Assembly: GCA_017860295.1 (NCBI GenBank)
Contig: JAFNAS010000007.1
Coordinates: forward strand, 1 to 64,000
Direction of reading: 5' to 3'
Length of the DNA: 64,000 nt
From: Bacteroidota bacterium
Lineage (GTDB): Bacteria; Bacteroidota; Bacteroidia; Bacteroidales; Paludibacteraceae
Shown: in pieces, positions 52,574 through 62,293 of the stretch
Position numbering within the stretch: the first letter of the stretch is position 1
How the letters are laid out: the number at the start of each line of letters is the position of its first letter
Translations under genes and position numbers: made by a program
Notes under the pieces: generated by a model
Seen by the model: the letters and a program-made list of their open reading frames with translations, nothing else
Told to the model about the DNA's origin: nothing
The model's database searches: none

Positions 52574-53494
52574 ATGAAGAAATTGATTCTTTCGTTTTTG
52601 TTGATTTTTAGTCTTTTACCATTGGTAAACGCGCAAGATGCCTATCTGTTTGCCACGTTTCGTGAACCGCAGCAGGATGGGTTATTGCTTGTTGGAAGTA
52701 CCGATGGTTATCACTGGCAATCGCTGGGAGGCCCGTTCAATACGCCGGGTGTGGGTACTGATAAAATTATGCGGGATCCTTCTGTTTGTCGGGGATCCGA
52801 CGGCACGTTTTACATGGTATGGACCAGCAGCTGGACCAAAGATAGAGGCTTTGGCTATGCCAGTTCCAAAGACCTGATTCATTGGACTCCGTCGAAGTAT
52901 TACGAGGCAATGAAATATGAGCCTACAACGGTCAATACCTGGGCTCCGGAGGTTTTCTATGACGATGTGCACAAGCAGTTTATCATTATGTGGGCATCTA
53001 CCATTCCTTTCCGTTTCGAAAAAGGGCAGGAAGCCGAGGATAACAATCACCGCATGTATTACTGCACTACCAAAGATTTCAAAACTTTTTCCAAAACAAA
53101 ACTTTTCCTCGATCCGAAATTCAGTGTGATCGACTGCGTGTTGCTGAAACGCGCGCCGAAAGATTATGTGTTGATTCTCAAAGATAACACTCGCCCGGAG
53201 CGCGATGTAAAAGTAGCGTTTGCCAAATCGCCTCTGGGTCCGTTTACAACTCCCTCAGCGGCAATTACTCCTCATTTTACTGAAGGACCGACAGTGACGA
53301 AAGTAGGCGACGACTACCTGATCTATTTCGAGTTTTACAAGGATAAAAAGTATGGTGCGGTAAAAACCCACGACTTCAAATCGTTTACCGATGTAACAAA
53401 TGAAGTGTCTTTGCCTCAGGGACATAAGCATGGGACAATCTTCAAAGTGTCGCGTAAATTTTACGATCAGCTACTGCTTAATTTGAAAAAATAA
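52574..53494 (+). CDS. GH43-type five-bladed beta-propeller glycosidase
   Basis: I start at the ATG 52574 (MKKLIL), which gives a normal signal peptide (cut near VNA); the frame opens at 52538 without support. 306 residues, a single-domain GH43-like enzyme. Candidate catalytic residues are base Asp68 in MRDPS, pKa-tuning Asp187 in SVIDC and acid Glu237 in TEGPT; APEVFYD at about 125-130 is also typical. GH43 enzymes usually remove arabinofuranose, xylose or galactose. In this pectin locus an arabinofuranosidase or galactosidase is plausible. Confidence 0.78.
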   Translation: MKKLILSFLLIFSLLPLVNAQDAYLFATFREPQQDGLLLVGSTDGYHWQSLGGPFNTPGVGTDKIMRDPSVCRGSDGTFYMVWTSSWTKDRGFGYASSKDLIHWTPSKYYEAMKYEPTTVNTWAPEVFYDDVHKQFIIMWASTIPFRFEKGQEAEDNNHRMYYCTTKDFKTFSKTKLFLDPKFSVIDCVLLKRAPKDYVLILKDNTRPERDVKVAFAKSPLGPFTTPSAAITPHFTEGPTVTKVGDDYLIYFEFYKDKKYGAVKTHDFKSFTDVTNEVSLPQGHKHGTIFKVSRKFYDQLLLNLKK

Positions 53495-53510
53495 ATTTGA
53501 CCAATTTACA

Positions 53511-56500
53511 ATGACAAAAAAAATCATATCTGTTGTTGCGGTTTTAATGGTTTTGACGGCATCTGCACAAGAAGGTGTTTATTATACCGGCAAAACCTTG
53601 TCGAATGTCGATTATCACCATGGACAACTGGCTCCTGCTATTGGGGTGCACAATATTCAGGTGTTGCGTGTCAATCGCGAACATCCGGCTAATATGTCCG
53701 AAGGCTGGACCTACAATCACCAGCCTATGTTGTGTTATTGGAACAACCGGTTTTACATGGAATATTTGTCCGATCCCGTGGGCGAACACGAAGCTCCGGG
53801 TCGTACCTTGTTGATGAACTCTCAGGATGGTTACAACTGGAGCGAATCGACGGTGATCTTTCCAGAATACAAAGTGCCCGATGGTACCACCAAACCTGAT
53901 TTTCCGGGCGTGGCCAAAGATCTGATGGCGGTGATGCACCAACGCATGGGTTTTTATGTATCGACCAAGAACCGGCTCCTCGTTTTGGGATTCTACGGTA
54001 TTGCTTTTGGAGCAAAAGATGATCCCAACGATGGGAACGGCATTGGCCGTGTGGTGCGTGAGATACTACCCAATGGTAAGTTCGGCCCGATCTATTTTAT
54101 CCGTTACAACCATGCTTTCAACGAGAGTAATACCTCTTATCCGTTTTATACCAAAAGCAAGGACAAAGGTTTTGTGGCTGCCTGCAACGAACTCTTGGCA
54201 AACCCGCTGATGATGCTTCAATGGAACGAGGAATCCGACCGTAACGATCCGTTGATTCCTATTCATAAAGATTACAAAGCGTTTAATTTCTATCATTTGC
54301 CCGATGGCCGAGTGGTCGGCTTGTGGAAATTTGCATTGACAACCATCAGTCCAGACGGTGGTAAAACCTGGCCGGTGATGCCACAGCGTGGCAAAGGTTT
54401 TGTGAACAGCAATGCTAAAATCTGGGGACAACGCACCTCTGACGGGCGTTATGCTACGGTTTACAATCCTTCCGAATACCGTTGGCCGCTGGCCATTTCC
54501 ACTAGCGACGATGGTTTGGAATACAAAGACTTGCTGCTTGTTCATGGCGATATTACCCCGATGCGTTACGGCGGTGCCTACAAAAATCTGGGACCGCAAT
54601 ATGTGCGCGGAATCCTTGAGGGCAACGGCACGCCACCCGACAAAGACCTTTGGGTTACCTACAGCATGAACAAGGAGGATTTGTGGATCTCGCGCATACC
54701 TGTTCCCGTAACGGGCAAAGCTACAGCACAGGCCGACGACGTTTTCGATCGTTTTAACTCCATTCAGGAGATGACAAAATGGAACATTTACAGTCCGTTG
54801 AAGGCCCCTGTAAGCCTCGAAAAACGTGCAGATGGCAAACGTTGGCTGACACTCAAAGACAGCGATCCGTTCGATTATGCCAAAGTGGAACGCGTCGTTC
54901 CAGAATCAAAAAAACTGACGGCTGAATTTACAGTTGTTTCCGGTCAGAACGGGAATGGACAGCTCGATATCGAGTTTCAAAATTCCAAAGGACAAGCTTG
55001 CATTCGTTTGACCTTCGACAAAGACAGCGTCTTCAAATCAAAGAGCGGAGCCCGTTATTCCGGTATTTTGAAATATAAAGCCGGCGAAACCTATCGCGTA
55101 AAAGTGATGCTGGATGTATCCACTCGTAGCTATAAAATGGTGGTAAATGGCAAAGAGATTGCTACCCGCATCTTCTTTAATCCGGTTGAAGCGGTTTCGC
55201 GTGTTGTGTTCCGCACCGGCGAATTACCCATTGAGCCAACGCCAAACACTCCTGCCGATCGATTTACCGATCTGGTTAATCCGGGTACTTCCGACAAAGA
55301 AGCGATTTATTATCTGGAAAACTTCAAAACCTCCAGTCAGGATGACGATAACTCGGCTGCCGTGTTGAAAGCCGATGATTTCAAGCATTATGTGGATAAT
55401 TTCAACACGATGGAGAACGAAAATATTGCACAGGCAATTCCAAATTCCGAGTCGTGGAGCTGGATGAAGAAGAATGTTCCCTTGTTCGAATGTCCGCAAC
55501 AAAACATCGAGGAGATGTTTTACTACCGCTGGTGGACATTGCGCAAGCATATTAAACAAACACCTGATGGATATGCCTTTACCGAATTTTTGGTGCCCAG
55601 AACGTATGCCGACAAATACAATTTGATTAGCAGCGCGTTGGGACATCACATCTACGAGGCTCGCTGGTTGCGCGACCGTAAATACCTCGATGATTACCTC
55701 CATGTCTGGTATCGTGGCAACGAAGGGAAGCCGATGAACAAACTGCGCAAATTCAGCAGTTGGACAGCCAATGCTTTATACAACCGTTACCTCGTTGATG
55801 GAAATAAAGAGTTCTTGTTGGGCATGTATCCTGATTTGCAGGCCGACTATGCCGCATGGGAAGGCGATCACCGCTTGCCGAGCGGATTGTATTGGCAGGG
55901 TGATGTGCAGGACGGCATGGAAGAGACCATCAGTGGCGGCCGTAAAAAGAAGTATGCCCGTCCGACCATCAATAGCTACATGTTTGGCAATGCTCAGGCA
56001 CTGGCGGCTATTGCCGATTTGAAAGGCGATAAAGCAACCGAAAAGAGCTACCTTCTGAAAGCTGATACGCTGAAACAGTTGGTTCAAACACAGCTTTGGA
56101 ACAAGGATTCTCTTTTCTTCGAAACCTTGCGCGAGCCGGGTAAACTGGCTCAGGCTCGTGAAGCGGTCGGATTTCTTCCCTGGTATTTCAATTTGCCGGA
56201 TAAGGGCAAAGGATTTGAGGTTGCATGGAAACAGTTGACCGATACCAAGGGCTTTTCTGCTCCTTTCGGTTTGACAACCGCCGAACGTCGTCACCCGCAG
56301 TTCCGTACGCATGGTGTGGGCAAATGTGAGTGGGATGGTGCGGTATGGCCGTTCGCCACTTCGCAAACATTGACCGCACTTGCCAACGCAAAAAACAATT
56401 ACGATGCCAACGTGGTGAGCGATAGCGTTTACTTTGCCCTGATCAATCAATATGTGGAGAGCATGCATTACCGCGGTCGTCCCTACGTGGGCGAATACCT

Positions 56501-56825
56501 CGACGAGGTGACCGGTTACTGGTTGAAAGGTGACCAGGAACGAAGCCGCTATTATAACCATTCCACATTCAATGATCTGGTTATTACCGGACTGGTAGGT
56601 CTCCGTCCTCGTGCCGATGAAACGATAGAGATTAATCCGTTGGTTCCTGCAAAACAGTGGGATTGGTTTTGTTTGGACAACGTGCCGTATCACGGTAAAA
56701 CGCTGACCATTGTTTGGGATAAAGACGGTGGTAAATACAATCTTGGCAAAGGATTGATGTTGTTTGTCAATGGAGAGAAAATGGCCTCAAGACCGACTTT
56801 AGAAAAATTGATTTACAAGCAATAA
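53511..56825 (+). CDS. Two-domain glycoside hydrolase resembling GH143-GH142 (Dha hydrolase / beta-L-arabinofuranosidase)
   Basis: 1,104 residues with a signal peptide (VAVLMVLTASAQ). Residues about 22-410 form a sialidase-like propeller with Asp-box-like turns (NSQDGYNWSES, ISPDGGKTWPVM, STSDDGLEY). About 420-600 is a concanavalin-like sandwich (DVFDRFNSIQEMTKWN, SYKMVVNGKEIA). About 640-1100 is an (alpha/alpha)6 barrel (EEMFYYRWWTLRKHI, FSSWTANALYNRYL, KCEWDGAVWPFATSQTLTAL, TFNDLVITGLVGLRP). This order and size match, from memory, the RG-II enzyme BT1020 of Bacteroides thetaiotaomicron: GH143 frees the acid sugar Dha and GH142 removes the beta-L-arabinofuranose attached to it. It starts 16 nt after GH43. 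If this assignment is wrong, a generic sialidase-like/GH63-like fusion is the alternative. Confidence 0.65.
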   Translation: MTKKIISVVAVLMVLTASAQEGVYYTGKTLSNVDYHHGQLAPAIGVHNIQVLRVNREHPANMSEGWTYNHQPMLCYWNNRFYMEYLSDPVGEHEAPGRTLLMNSQDGYNWSESTVIFPEYKVPDGTTKPDFPGVAKDLMAVMHQRMGFYVSTKNRLLVLGFYGIAFGAKDDPNDGNGIGRVVREILPNGKFGPIYFIRYNHAFNESNTSYPFYTKSKDKGFVAACNELLANPLMMLQWNEESDRNDPLIPIHKDYKAFNFYHLPDGRVVGLWKFALTTISPDGGKTWPVMPQRGKGFVNSNAKIWGQRTSDGRYATVYNPSEYRWPLAISTSDDGLEYKDLLLVHGDITPMRYGGAYKNLGPQYVRGILEGNGTPPDKDLWVTYSMNKEDLWISRIPVPVTGKATAQADDVFDRFNSIQEMTKWNIYSPLKAPVSLEKRADGKRWLTLKDSDPFDYAKVERVVPESKKLTAEFTVVSGQNGNGQLDIEFQNSKGQACIRLTFDKDSVFKSKSGARYSGILKYKAGETYRVKVMLDVSTRSYKMVVNGKEIATRIFFNPVEAVSRVVFRTGELPIEPTPNTPADRFTDLVNPGTSDKEAIYYLENFKTSSQDDDNSAAVLKADDFKHYVDNFNTMENENIAQAIPNSESWSWMKKNVPLFECPQQNIEEMFYYRWWTLRKHIKQTPDGYAFTEFLVPRTYADKYNLISSALGHHIYEARWLRDRKYLDDYLHVWYRGNEGKPMNKLRKFSSWTANALYNRYLVDGNKEFLLGMYPDLQADYAAWEGDHRLPSGLYWQGDVQDGMEETISGGRKKKYARPTINSYMFGNAQALAAIADLKGDKATEKSYLLKADTLKQLVQTQLWNKDSLFFETLREPGKLAQAREAVGFLPWYFNLPDKGKGFEVAWKQLTDTKGFSAPFGLTTAERRHPQFRTHGVGKCEWDGAVWPFATSQTLTALANAKNNYDANVVSDSVYFALINQYVESMHYRGRPYVGEYLDEVTGYWLKGDQERSRYYNHSTFNDLVITGLVGLRPRADETIEINPLVPAKQWDWFCLDNVPYHGKTLTIVWDKDGGKYNLGKGLMLFVNGEKMASRPTLEKLIYKQ

Positions 56826-56835
56826 ACATAAGCAA

Positions 56836-59742
56836 ATGCGTTGCAATTTTAACTTCAGACCTCTCCTCCTAACCTCCTCTCCCGGAGGAGAGGAGGAACG
56901 CTTTTGCAAAAACAGGATGAGTCCTTTGTTGTGCAGATGTTTTACCCCTCTCCTTGGGAGAGGGGCAGGGGAGAGGTCGGTACATTGCAAGCGATTTTTA
57001 TTGTCCATGTTTTTGCTGGCTTTCGTTTTATTGGTTCCAGGCACAGCTTCAGCCATCACCGCTTCCAAAATCACTTGCGAGATGGCTGTTAATCCGCTTG
57101 CAGTTACCACTACGACTCCCCGTTTTGGCTGGGAGTTATGGTCAGGTGTGAATGATGATAAGCAGACGGCCTACGAACTGGAATTGTTTTCTTCTCAGGT
57201 AAAATTGATTTGGAAGAGTGGCAAAATAAAATCGGATGCGAGTCAGTTTGTTCAGTATAAAGGATCTTATCCATTAAAAAGGGGAGAGGAATATATTTGG
57301 CGGGTTCGTGTGTGGGATGCCAAAGATAAGGTATCTGATTGGCGTAAGGCACGTTTTTTTGTCGCACCTGATGAGGCATTTCTCGATGCCCAATGGATCG
57401 GTGCGGTGACCAAATCCGACTCACATCTTCCGGTTGGAAAGAGTTATCACATGCCTTCCAAAAAGTCTCCGGAGAATGTTGCCATGCTCAAAAATTTCGA
57501 CAGTATGGCGTTGCGCAGCATCATGCTTCGGAAAGATTTTAAAGCAGAAGCATCAGTAAAAAAAGCAACGGTTTATGTTTGTGGACTGGGTCATTATCAG
57601 TTTTCTATTAATGGAAAGAAAATTGGGAACAGCGACTTTGCGCCACTCTGGAGCGACTATTCAAAGACGGTTTATTACAATACTTACGATGTGGGCGTTT
57701 TGATCGAAAAAGGTGAAAATGCTATTGGAGTCGTTCTTGGCAATGGTTTTTACAATACCATTAGCACCCGTTACAGCAAGTTGTGGCGCACATACGGACC
57801 TCCGACTCTGTTTTTCAAGATGGTGGTGGAGTATGCCGATGGCAGAAAAGAGATCATTCGTTCCGATCAAAGCTGGAAATTGGCGCCGAGCCCCATCACG
57901 TTCAATAGTATTTATGGCGGCGAGGATTATGATGCTAATCTGGAGCAACCGGGTTGGAATGTTGCTGGTTTTAACGATTCCAAATGGCGAAATGTTGTGT
58001 TGCAGGAGGCTCCGGAAGGGAAACTGACTGCTCAGACAGCGCCTTTTGTTCAGATCAATAAACAATATGCTGTCAAGAAGCTGAAGCATCTTTCCGACTC
58101 GGTCTATGTGCTCGATATGGGTCAAAATCTATCGGGTTTTCCGTCCATTAAAATTCATGGTAAAAAGGGGCAGACTGTCCGCTTGTGGGTGGGAGAGTCG
58201 CTCGATAAGGATGGAAAGGTAAGCCAGAAACGAACCGGTGCTCCCTACTATTTTCAATATACGCTCAAAGGAGTAGGGGAGGAAGAATGGCAACCGATGT
58301 TCAGCTATTACGGCTATCAGTATATTCAGGTGGAAGGCGCCGATGTACGGAAATCACCATCAGGAAGCACGTTGCCGCTGATCACCGACATCAAATCGAA
58401 TTTTGTCTACTCTTCGGCAGCCGAAGTGGCCACTTTCGATTGCTCAAATGAGATTTTCAATAAAACGCACTGGTTGATTAACAATGCCATCAAGAGCAAT
58501 TTTCAGGGCGTGATGACCGATTGTCCGCAGCGCGAAAAGCTGGGATGGATAGAAGAGTTGCATCTCAACGGTCCGGGTCTGCTCATGAACTACGACATGT
58601 CGACCATGTTCCCGAAAATTTTGCGGGATATGAGCGATGCGCAACATGCCGATGGTTTGGTCCCGAGTATTTGTCCCGAATATGTGCGCTTTGCCGAACA
58701 CTCAGCAGCTGACTTTGCCGATTCTCCCGAATGGGGTTGTGCCTCCATCGTGGTGCCGTGGATGTACTATTGGCATTATGGCGATCAGTCATTGATTCGC
58801 AATTATTATTCCGTGATGACCCGCTACGTCGATTATCTCGGGACGAAAGCAACCGGGCATATTTTGTCGCATGGCTTGGGCGACTGGTACGATTACGGGG
58901 TGAAACCGGCAGGATATTCACAGAACAGTTCCATCGCAATTTCGGCTACTTCACATTATTACCTCTCGGCAATGCTGGTGGCCAAAGCTGCGGCACTATT
59001 GGGCATTGCTCAGGATACACTCAAATACGGGCAGTTGATGCGTGACATCCAAAAGGCTTACAACGAACGCTTTTTCAATAAATCGACCCGTCAATACGAC
59101 ATCGGGAGCCAGTTTGCCAACGCCGTCTCTTTGTACCTCGGTTTGGTGGAACCGCAATATCGCCAGGCTGTTTTGAAAAACCTTACCGACGACATTGCTT
59201 ATCACGACGATCGTCTTACGACCGGCGATGTGGGCAATCGTTATCTTTTTCAAATCCTGGCCGATAATGGGCAGAACGAACTGATGTACAAAATGGTGAA
59301 TCACTACGATGCTCCGGGTTATGGCTTTCAGTTGAAATACGGTTTGACTACGCTGACTGAGCAGTGGGATCCGCGCAAAGGCAATTCGTGGAACCATTTT
59401 ATGATGGGGCAAATTGAGGAATGGTTCTTCAACACGCTGGCAGGTATCCGTTACGATGAAAAACAACCCGGGTTCAAGCATATTATTTTGCGGCCGACAC
59501 CAGTGGGCGATCTGAAGAATGTGTCGGCTTCGACAGAAACATTGTACGGAAAGGTGTCCGTAGCCTGGACAAAGACCGAAAAACAGTTCAATCTGAAGGT
59601 TGCGATTCCTGTCAATACAACTGCGACGGTGACATTGCCTTTTGCGGCGACTTCGGTACGTGTCAACGACAGAACCATGACAGTGAAGGACAATGCGGTG
59701 GAATTGGGTTCGGGAAAATGGGAGATTACAATTGATTTATAA
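56836..59742 (+). CDS. GH78 alpha-L-rhamnosidase with element-interrupted signal peptide
   Basis: It releases terminal alpha-L-rhamnose. 968 codons from the ATG at 56836, 10 nt after the previous stop. Domains in order: fibronectin-like start (PLAVTTTTPRFGWEL), beta-sandwich with DAQWIGA and YVCGLGHYQFSINGKKIG, then the (alpha/alpha)6 barrel with TDCPQREKLGWIEELHLNG. This is a variant of the usual DCPQRDERLGWTGD catalytic loop, with Glu in place of the second Asp. LTEQWDP and WNHFMMGQIEEWFF follow, then a C-terminal beta domain. Codons 5-52 come from an inserted palindromic element; without it the start would read MRCKRFLLSMFLLAF..., a normal signal peptide. Expression may now rely on a start at 57001 or 57007. 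Confidence 0.85.
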   Translation: MRCNFNFRPLLLTSSPGGEEERFCKNRMSPLLCRCFTPLLGRGAGERSVHCKRFLLSMFLLAFVLLVPGTASAITASKITCEMAVNPLAVTTTTPRFGWELWSGVNDDKQTAYELELFSSQVKLIWKSGKIKSDASQFVQYKGSYPLKRGEEYIWRVRVWDAKDKVSDWRKARFFVAPDEAFLDAQWIGAVTKSDSHLPVGKSYHMPSKKSPENVAMLKNFDSMALRSIMLRKDFKAEASVKKATVYVCGLGHYQFSINGKKIGNSDFAPLWSDYSKTVYYNTYDVGVLIEKGENAIGVVLGNGFYNTISTRYSKLWRTYGPPTLFFKMVVEYADGRKEIIRSDQSWKLAPSPITFNSIYGGEDYDANLEQPGWNVAGFNDSKWRNVVLQEAPEGKLTAQTAPFVQINKQYAVKKLKHLSDSVYVLDMGQNLSGFPSIKIHGKKGQTVRLWVGESLDKDGKVSQKRTGAPYYFQYTLKGVGEEEWQPMFSYYGYQYIQVEGADVRKSPSGSTLPLITDIKSNFVYSSAAEVATFDCSNEIFNKTHWLINNAIKSNFQGVMTDCPQREKLGWIEELHLNGPGLLMNYDMSTMFPKILRDMSDAQHADGLVPSICPEYVRFAEHSAADFADSPEWGCASIVVPWMYYWHYGDQSLIRNYYSVMTRYVDYLGTKATGHILSHGLGDWYDYGVKPAGYSQNSSIAISATSHYYLSAMLVAKAAALLGIAQDTLKYGQLMRDIQKAYNERFFNKSTRQYDIGSQFANAVSLYLGLVEPQYRQAVLKNLTDDIAYHDDRLTTGDVGNRYLFQILADNGQNELMYKMVNHYDAPGYGFQLKYGLTTLTEQWDPRKGNSWNHFMMGQIEEWFFNTLAGIRYDEKQPGFKHIILRPTPVGDLKNVSASTETLYGKVSVAWTKTEKQFNLKVAIPVNTTATVTLPFAATSVRVNDRTMTVKDNAVELGSGKWEITIDL
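56847..56984. mobile_element. Palindromic MITE/REP-like element inserted in the GH78 signal-peptide codons
   Basis: The core 56858-56978 has matching inverted ends (GACCTCTCC ... GGAGAGGTC) and two internal hairpins (CCTCTCCCGGAGGAGAGG; CCCCTCTCCTTGGGAGAGGGG). TTGCAA occurs on both sides (56841-56846 and 56985-56990), like a target duplication. Element plus one TTGCAA is 144 nt, exactly 48 codons, and removing it restores a continuous signal peptide in frame. No protein is encoded by the element itself. Confidence 0.75.
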
Positions 59743-59756
59743 TTATATAATTAGCA

Positions 59757-60662
59757 ATGCAAAAAAGATTTTCAGGTGTAGTGGTACCGATGATTACACC
59801 GCTCAAAAAAGACTTTACGGTTGATGTAGATGCTGTTGCCGTTATTATGAAACGTTTTGCCCAACACGACATTCATCCCCTGGTATTGGGAACAACCGGC
59901 GAATCAAGTTCGGTTGACGAAAAAGAGAGCCTTCGTTTTGTAGAGGCCGCTGTCAGGGCAAAAAGTCCGGGACAGTGTGTTTATGCTGGTTTGGTTGGCA
60001 ATCAGGTAGCCGAACTGATCAAGCGTGGCAATCAGTTTATCGAATTGGGTGCTGATGTAGTTGTGGCCACATTGCCGTCGTACTACATCCTTACGCCGGA
60101 TCAGATGGTGGCGTTTTACACACAGTTGGCCGACAATGTGAAAGGTCCGGTGATGATGTACAACATCAAAGCTACCACGCAGATGTCTATTCCTTTGAAC
60201 GTAGTTGCCAAGCTGAGCAATCATCGGAATATCTGGGGATTGAAGGATTCGGAACGTGATGCCGACCGTATGAAAGCGTGCATCGAAGGCTATAAACATA
60301 GAGCTGATTTCGCTTATTTCTGCGGTTGGGGCGCACAAAGCTTCGGCAGTTTGCAATTGGGTGCCGACGGCGTGGTACCGAGTACCGGAAACATTGTGCC
60401 TGAACTGTACGGTAAGTTGATGGATGCAGCAAAAGCCGGCGATTGGAAAACGACTCAACATTATCAGGAACTGACCGATAAAGTGGGGGTAGTTTATCAG
60501 AAAGATCGTACGTTGGGCGAGTCGCTGGCTTCGTTGAAGGTGTTGATGAACCATGAGGGCATTTGCGGTACTACGATGATGCCTCCGTTGACAGAGCTGA
60601 CTGCCGAACGTAATCAGCAGATTATCGACAGTTTCGAAGCATTGAAAAAAGAATTGAAATAA
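59757..60662 (+). CDS. DHDPS/NanA-family aldolase (second copy)
   Basis: 301 residues. GTTGES (45-50), Tyr135 in MMYNIKAT and Schiff-base Lys163 in IWGLKDSE mark the pyruvate-lyase TIM-barrel family. It differs strongly from the copy at 39793, so the two likely handle different substrates. It starts 14 nt after GH78 and 9 nt before the symporter, so it belongs to the PUL transcript. Context suggests retro-aldol cleavage of a 2-keto-3-deoxy acid set free by the GH143-like enzyme (Dha), or of Kdo. No export signal, so it is cytoplasmic. Confidence 0.85.
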   Translation: MQKRFSGVVVPMITPLKKDFTVDVDAVAVIMKRFAQHDIHPLVLGTTGESSSVDEKESLRFVEAAVRAKSPGQCVYAGLVGNQVAELIKRGNQFIELGADVVVATLPSYYILTPDQMVAFYTQLADNVKGPVMMYNIKATTQMSIPLNVVAKLSNHRNIWGLKDSERDADRMKACIEGYKHRADFAYFCGWGAQSFGSLQLGADGVVPSTGNIVPELYGKLMDAAKAGDWKTTQHYQELTDKVGVVYQKDRTLGESLASLKVLMNHEGICGTTMMPPLTELTAERNQQIIDSFEALKKELK

Positions 60663-60671
60663 CACAGATAA

Positions 60672-62213
60672 ATGAACCAGGAACCTATTCATTGGATTGA
60701 CGGCCTGATTGTTGCGGCCTCGGTGATTTTTACAATCGGCACCGGATTTTATTTTGCACGACGTCAGAAGAGTTCGGATCGATATTTCTCAGGAAGTAAA
60801 AATATTCCTTCCTGGGCGATCGGTATTTCCATCTTTGCCACACTGTTGAGCAGTGTGACCTTTTTGGCCTATCCGGCAGCAGCCTACAAGTCGAACTGGA
60901 TTTTGCTGGTACAGGGTCTGATGGTGCCGGTGGTACTGGTCGGTCTGATCGGATTTATCGTACCGCTGTTCAGAAAAGCAATTAAATTAAGTACGTACGA
61001 ATATTTTGAGCGTCGTTTCGGGGTGTTTGCCCGCATGTACAGCTCTGTAGCGTTTTTGCTGACCCACTTTTCGAAGATGGGAACAGTACTTTATTTAGTA
61101 AGTATCGCATTAAGTAGTTTCACCCATTTTCCGGTGCTGACTGTGATGCTGGTACTTTCTACAGCAATCATTATTCTAACTGTTTTTGGGGGAATGGAAG
61201 CTGTAATCTGGATGGATGTGATTCAGGGAGGCTTGTTGATTGGTGGCGGATTGCTCTGTTTGGGCATCCTCTTGTTCCGTCCCGAAGGCGGACCAACAGT
61301 GGCTTTGAGTCAGGCTTTCCAAATGGGAAAAATTGATGTCGGGCCGTTCAATTTCAGCTTTTCCGAGCTCACTTTTTGGGTGATGTTAGTTAACGGAGCC
61401 TTTTATGCGCTGCAAAAATATGGTACCGATCAAACCATCGTACAACGTTATCTGGCCGCTAAGTCGGATAAAGACGCGAAACATGCTGCGTTGATCGGGG
61501 TTATCATGAGCGTTTGTGTCTGGACATTGTTTATGCTGATCGGTTCGTTGCTGTATGTGTATTATCACAACGGAACAGCAACCTTGCCCGAAGGCATTTC
61601 GGCCGATAAGGTATTCCCTCTTTTTATCAGTACGCAGTTGCCGGTAGGTGCTGTTGGATTGGTACTGGCTGCATTGGTGGCTGCTGCGCTTGCCAGTTTG
61701 CAATCCGATCTGAACTGTATTTCGGCTATTGGAATCGCCGACTATTATCGCCGTTTTAAGCCTAATAGCACGGATAAACAGCAGTTACGGATGGGTCGGA
61801 TTTTGGTATTGGTTGCCGGTATCCTGATGATGACGGTGGCTTACCTTTATGTTACCTGGGAAGGCGAAGGTGTCCTCGGGGTTGTCTTCGGATTGTATGC
61901 CATCTTCTCGGCCGGTATCGTGGGGATCTTCCTGTTGGGATTACTCTCCCGTCGTGCTAACTGGCAGGGTTTGTACATCGGGATTGCAGTGTGCATCTTG
62001 TTTACAGCTTATGCCGTTCTGACAACAACAAAGATCGACGATACGCCGATTCTCGATCTGGGGGAATTCAATTTTCCGCATCACAAATATATGTTGGGTG
62101 TTTATAGCCACATCATCGTGTTGGTGGTGGGTTACATTGCCAGCCTCTTCTTCAAATCGGAACCGGCTGACGAGCACCTGACCATTTATGGGTATATAAA
62201 AAGCAAAAAATAA
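60672..62213 (+). CDS. Sodium:solute symporter (SSS family)
   Basis: 513 residues with about 13-14 membrane helices. Family motifs are the N-terminal FYFARRQKSSDRYFSGSKNIPSW-type segment, ISIFATLLSSVTFLAYPA, FGGMEAVIWMDVIQGG and QRYLAAKSDKDAKHA. It imports a small acid, sugar or sugar acid across the inner membrane with Na+. It sits between an aldolase and a dehydrogenase, so the cargo is probably a monosaccharide or sugar acid made in the periplasm by the PUL enzymes, for example Dha or Kdo. SSS members are too diverse to fix the substrate from sequence. Confidence 0.88.
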   Translation: MNQEPIHWIDGLIVAASVIFTIGTGFYFARRQKSSDRYFSGSKNIPSWAIGISIFATLLSSVTFLAYPAAAYKSNWILLVQGLMVPVVLVGLIGFIVPLFRKAIKLSTYEYFERRFGVFARMYSSVAFLLTHFSKMGTVLYLVSIALSSFTHFPVLTVMLVLSTAIIILTVFGGMEAVIWMDVIQGGLLIGGGLLCLGILLFRPEGGPTVALSQAFQMGKIDVGPFNFSFSELTFWVMLVNGAFYALQKYGTDQTIVQRYLAAKSDKDAKHAALIGVIMSVCVWTLFMLIGSLLYVYYHNGTATLPEGISADKVFPLFISTQLPVGAVGLVLAALVAAALASLQSDLNCISAIGIADYYRRFKPNSTDKQQLRMGRILVLVAGILMMTVAYLYVTWEGEGVLGVVFGLYAIFSAGIVGIFLLGLLSRRANWQGLYIGIAVCILFTAYAVLTTTKIDDTPILDLGEFNFPHHKYMLGVYSHIIVLVVGYIASLFFKSEPADEHLTIYGYIKSKK

Positions 62214-62293
62214 ATTTCAATGTTGAAACTTGTGATCGTTCAAACGTTGTGTCGGTTCAACGATTACACATTCAAAGCATAAACGACTCTCTA

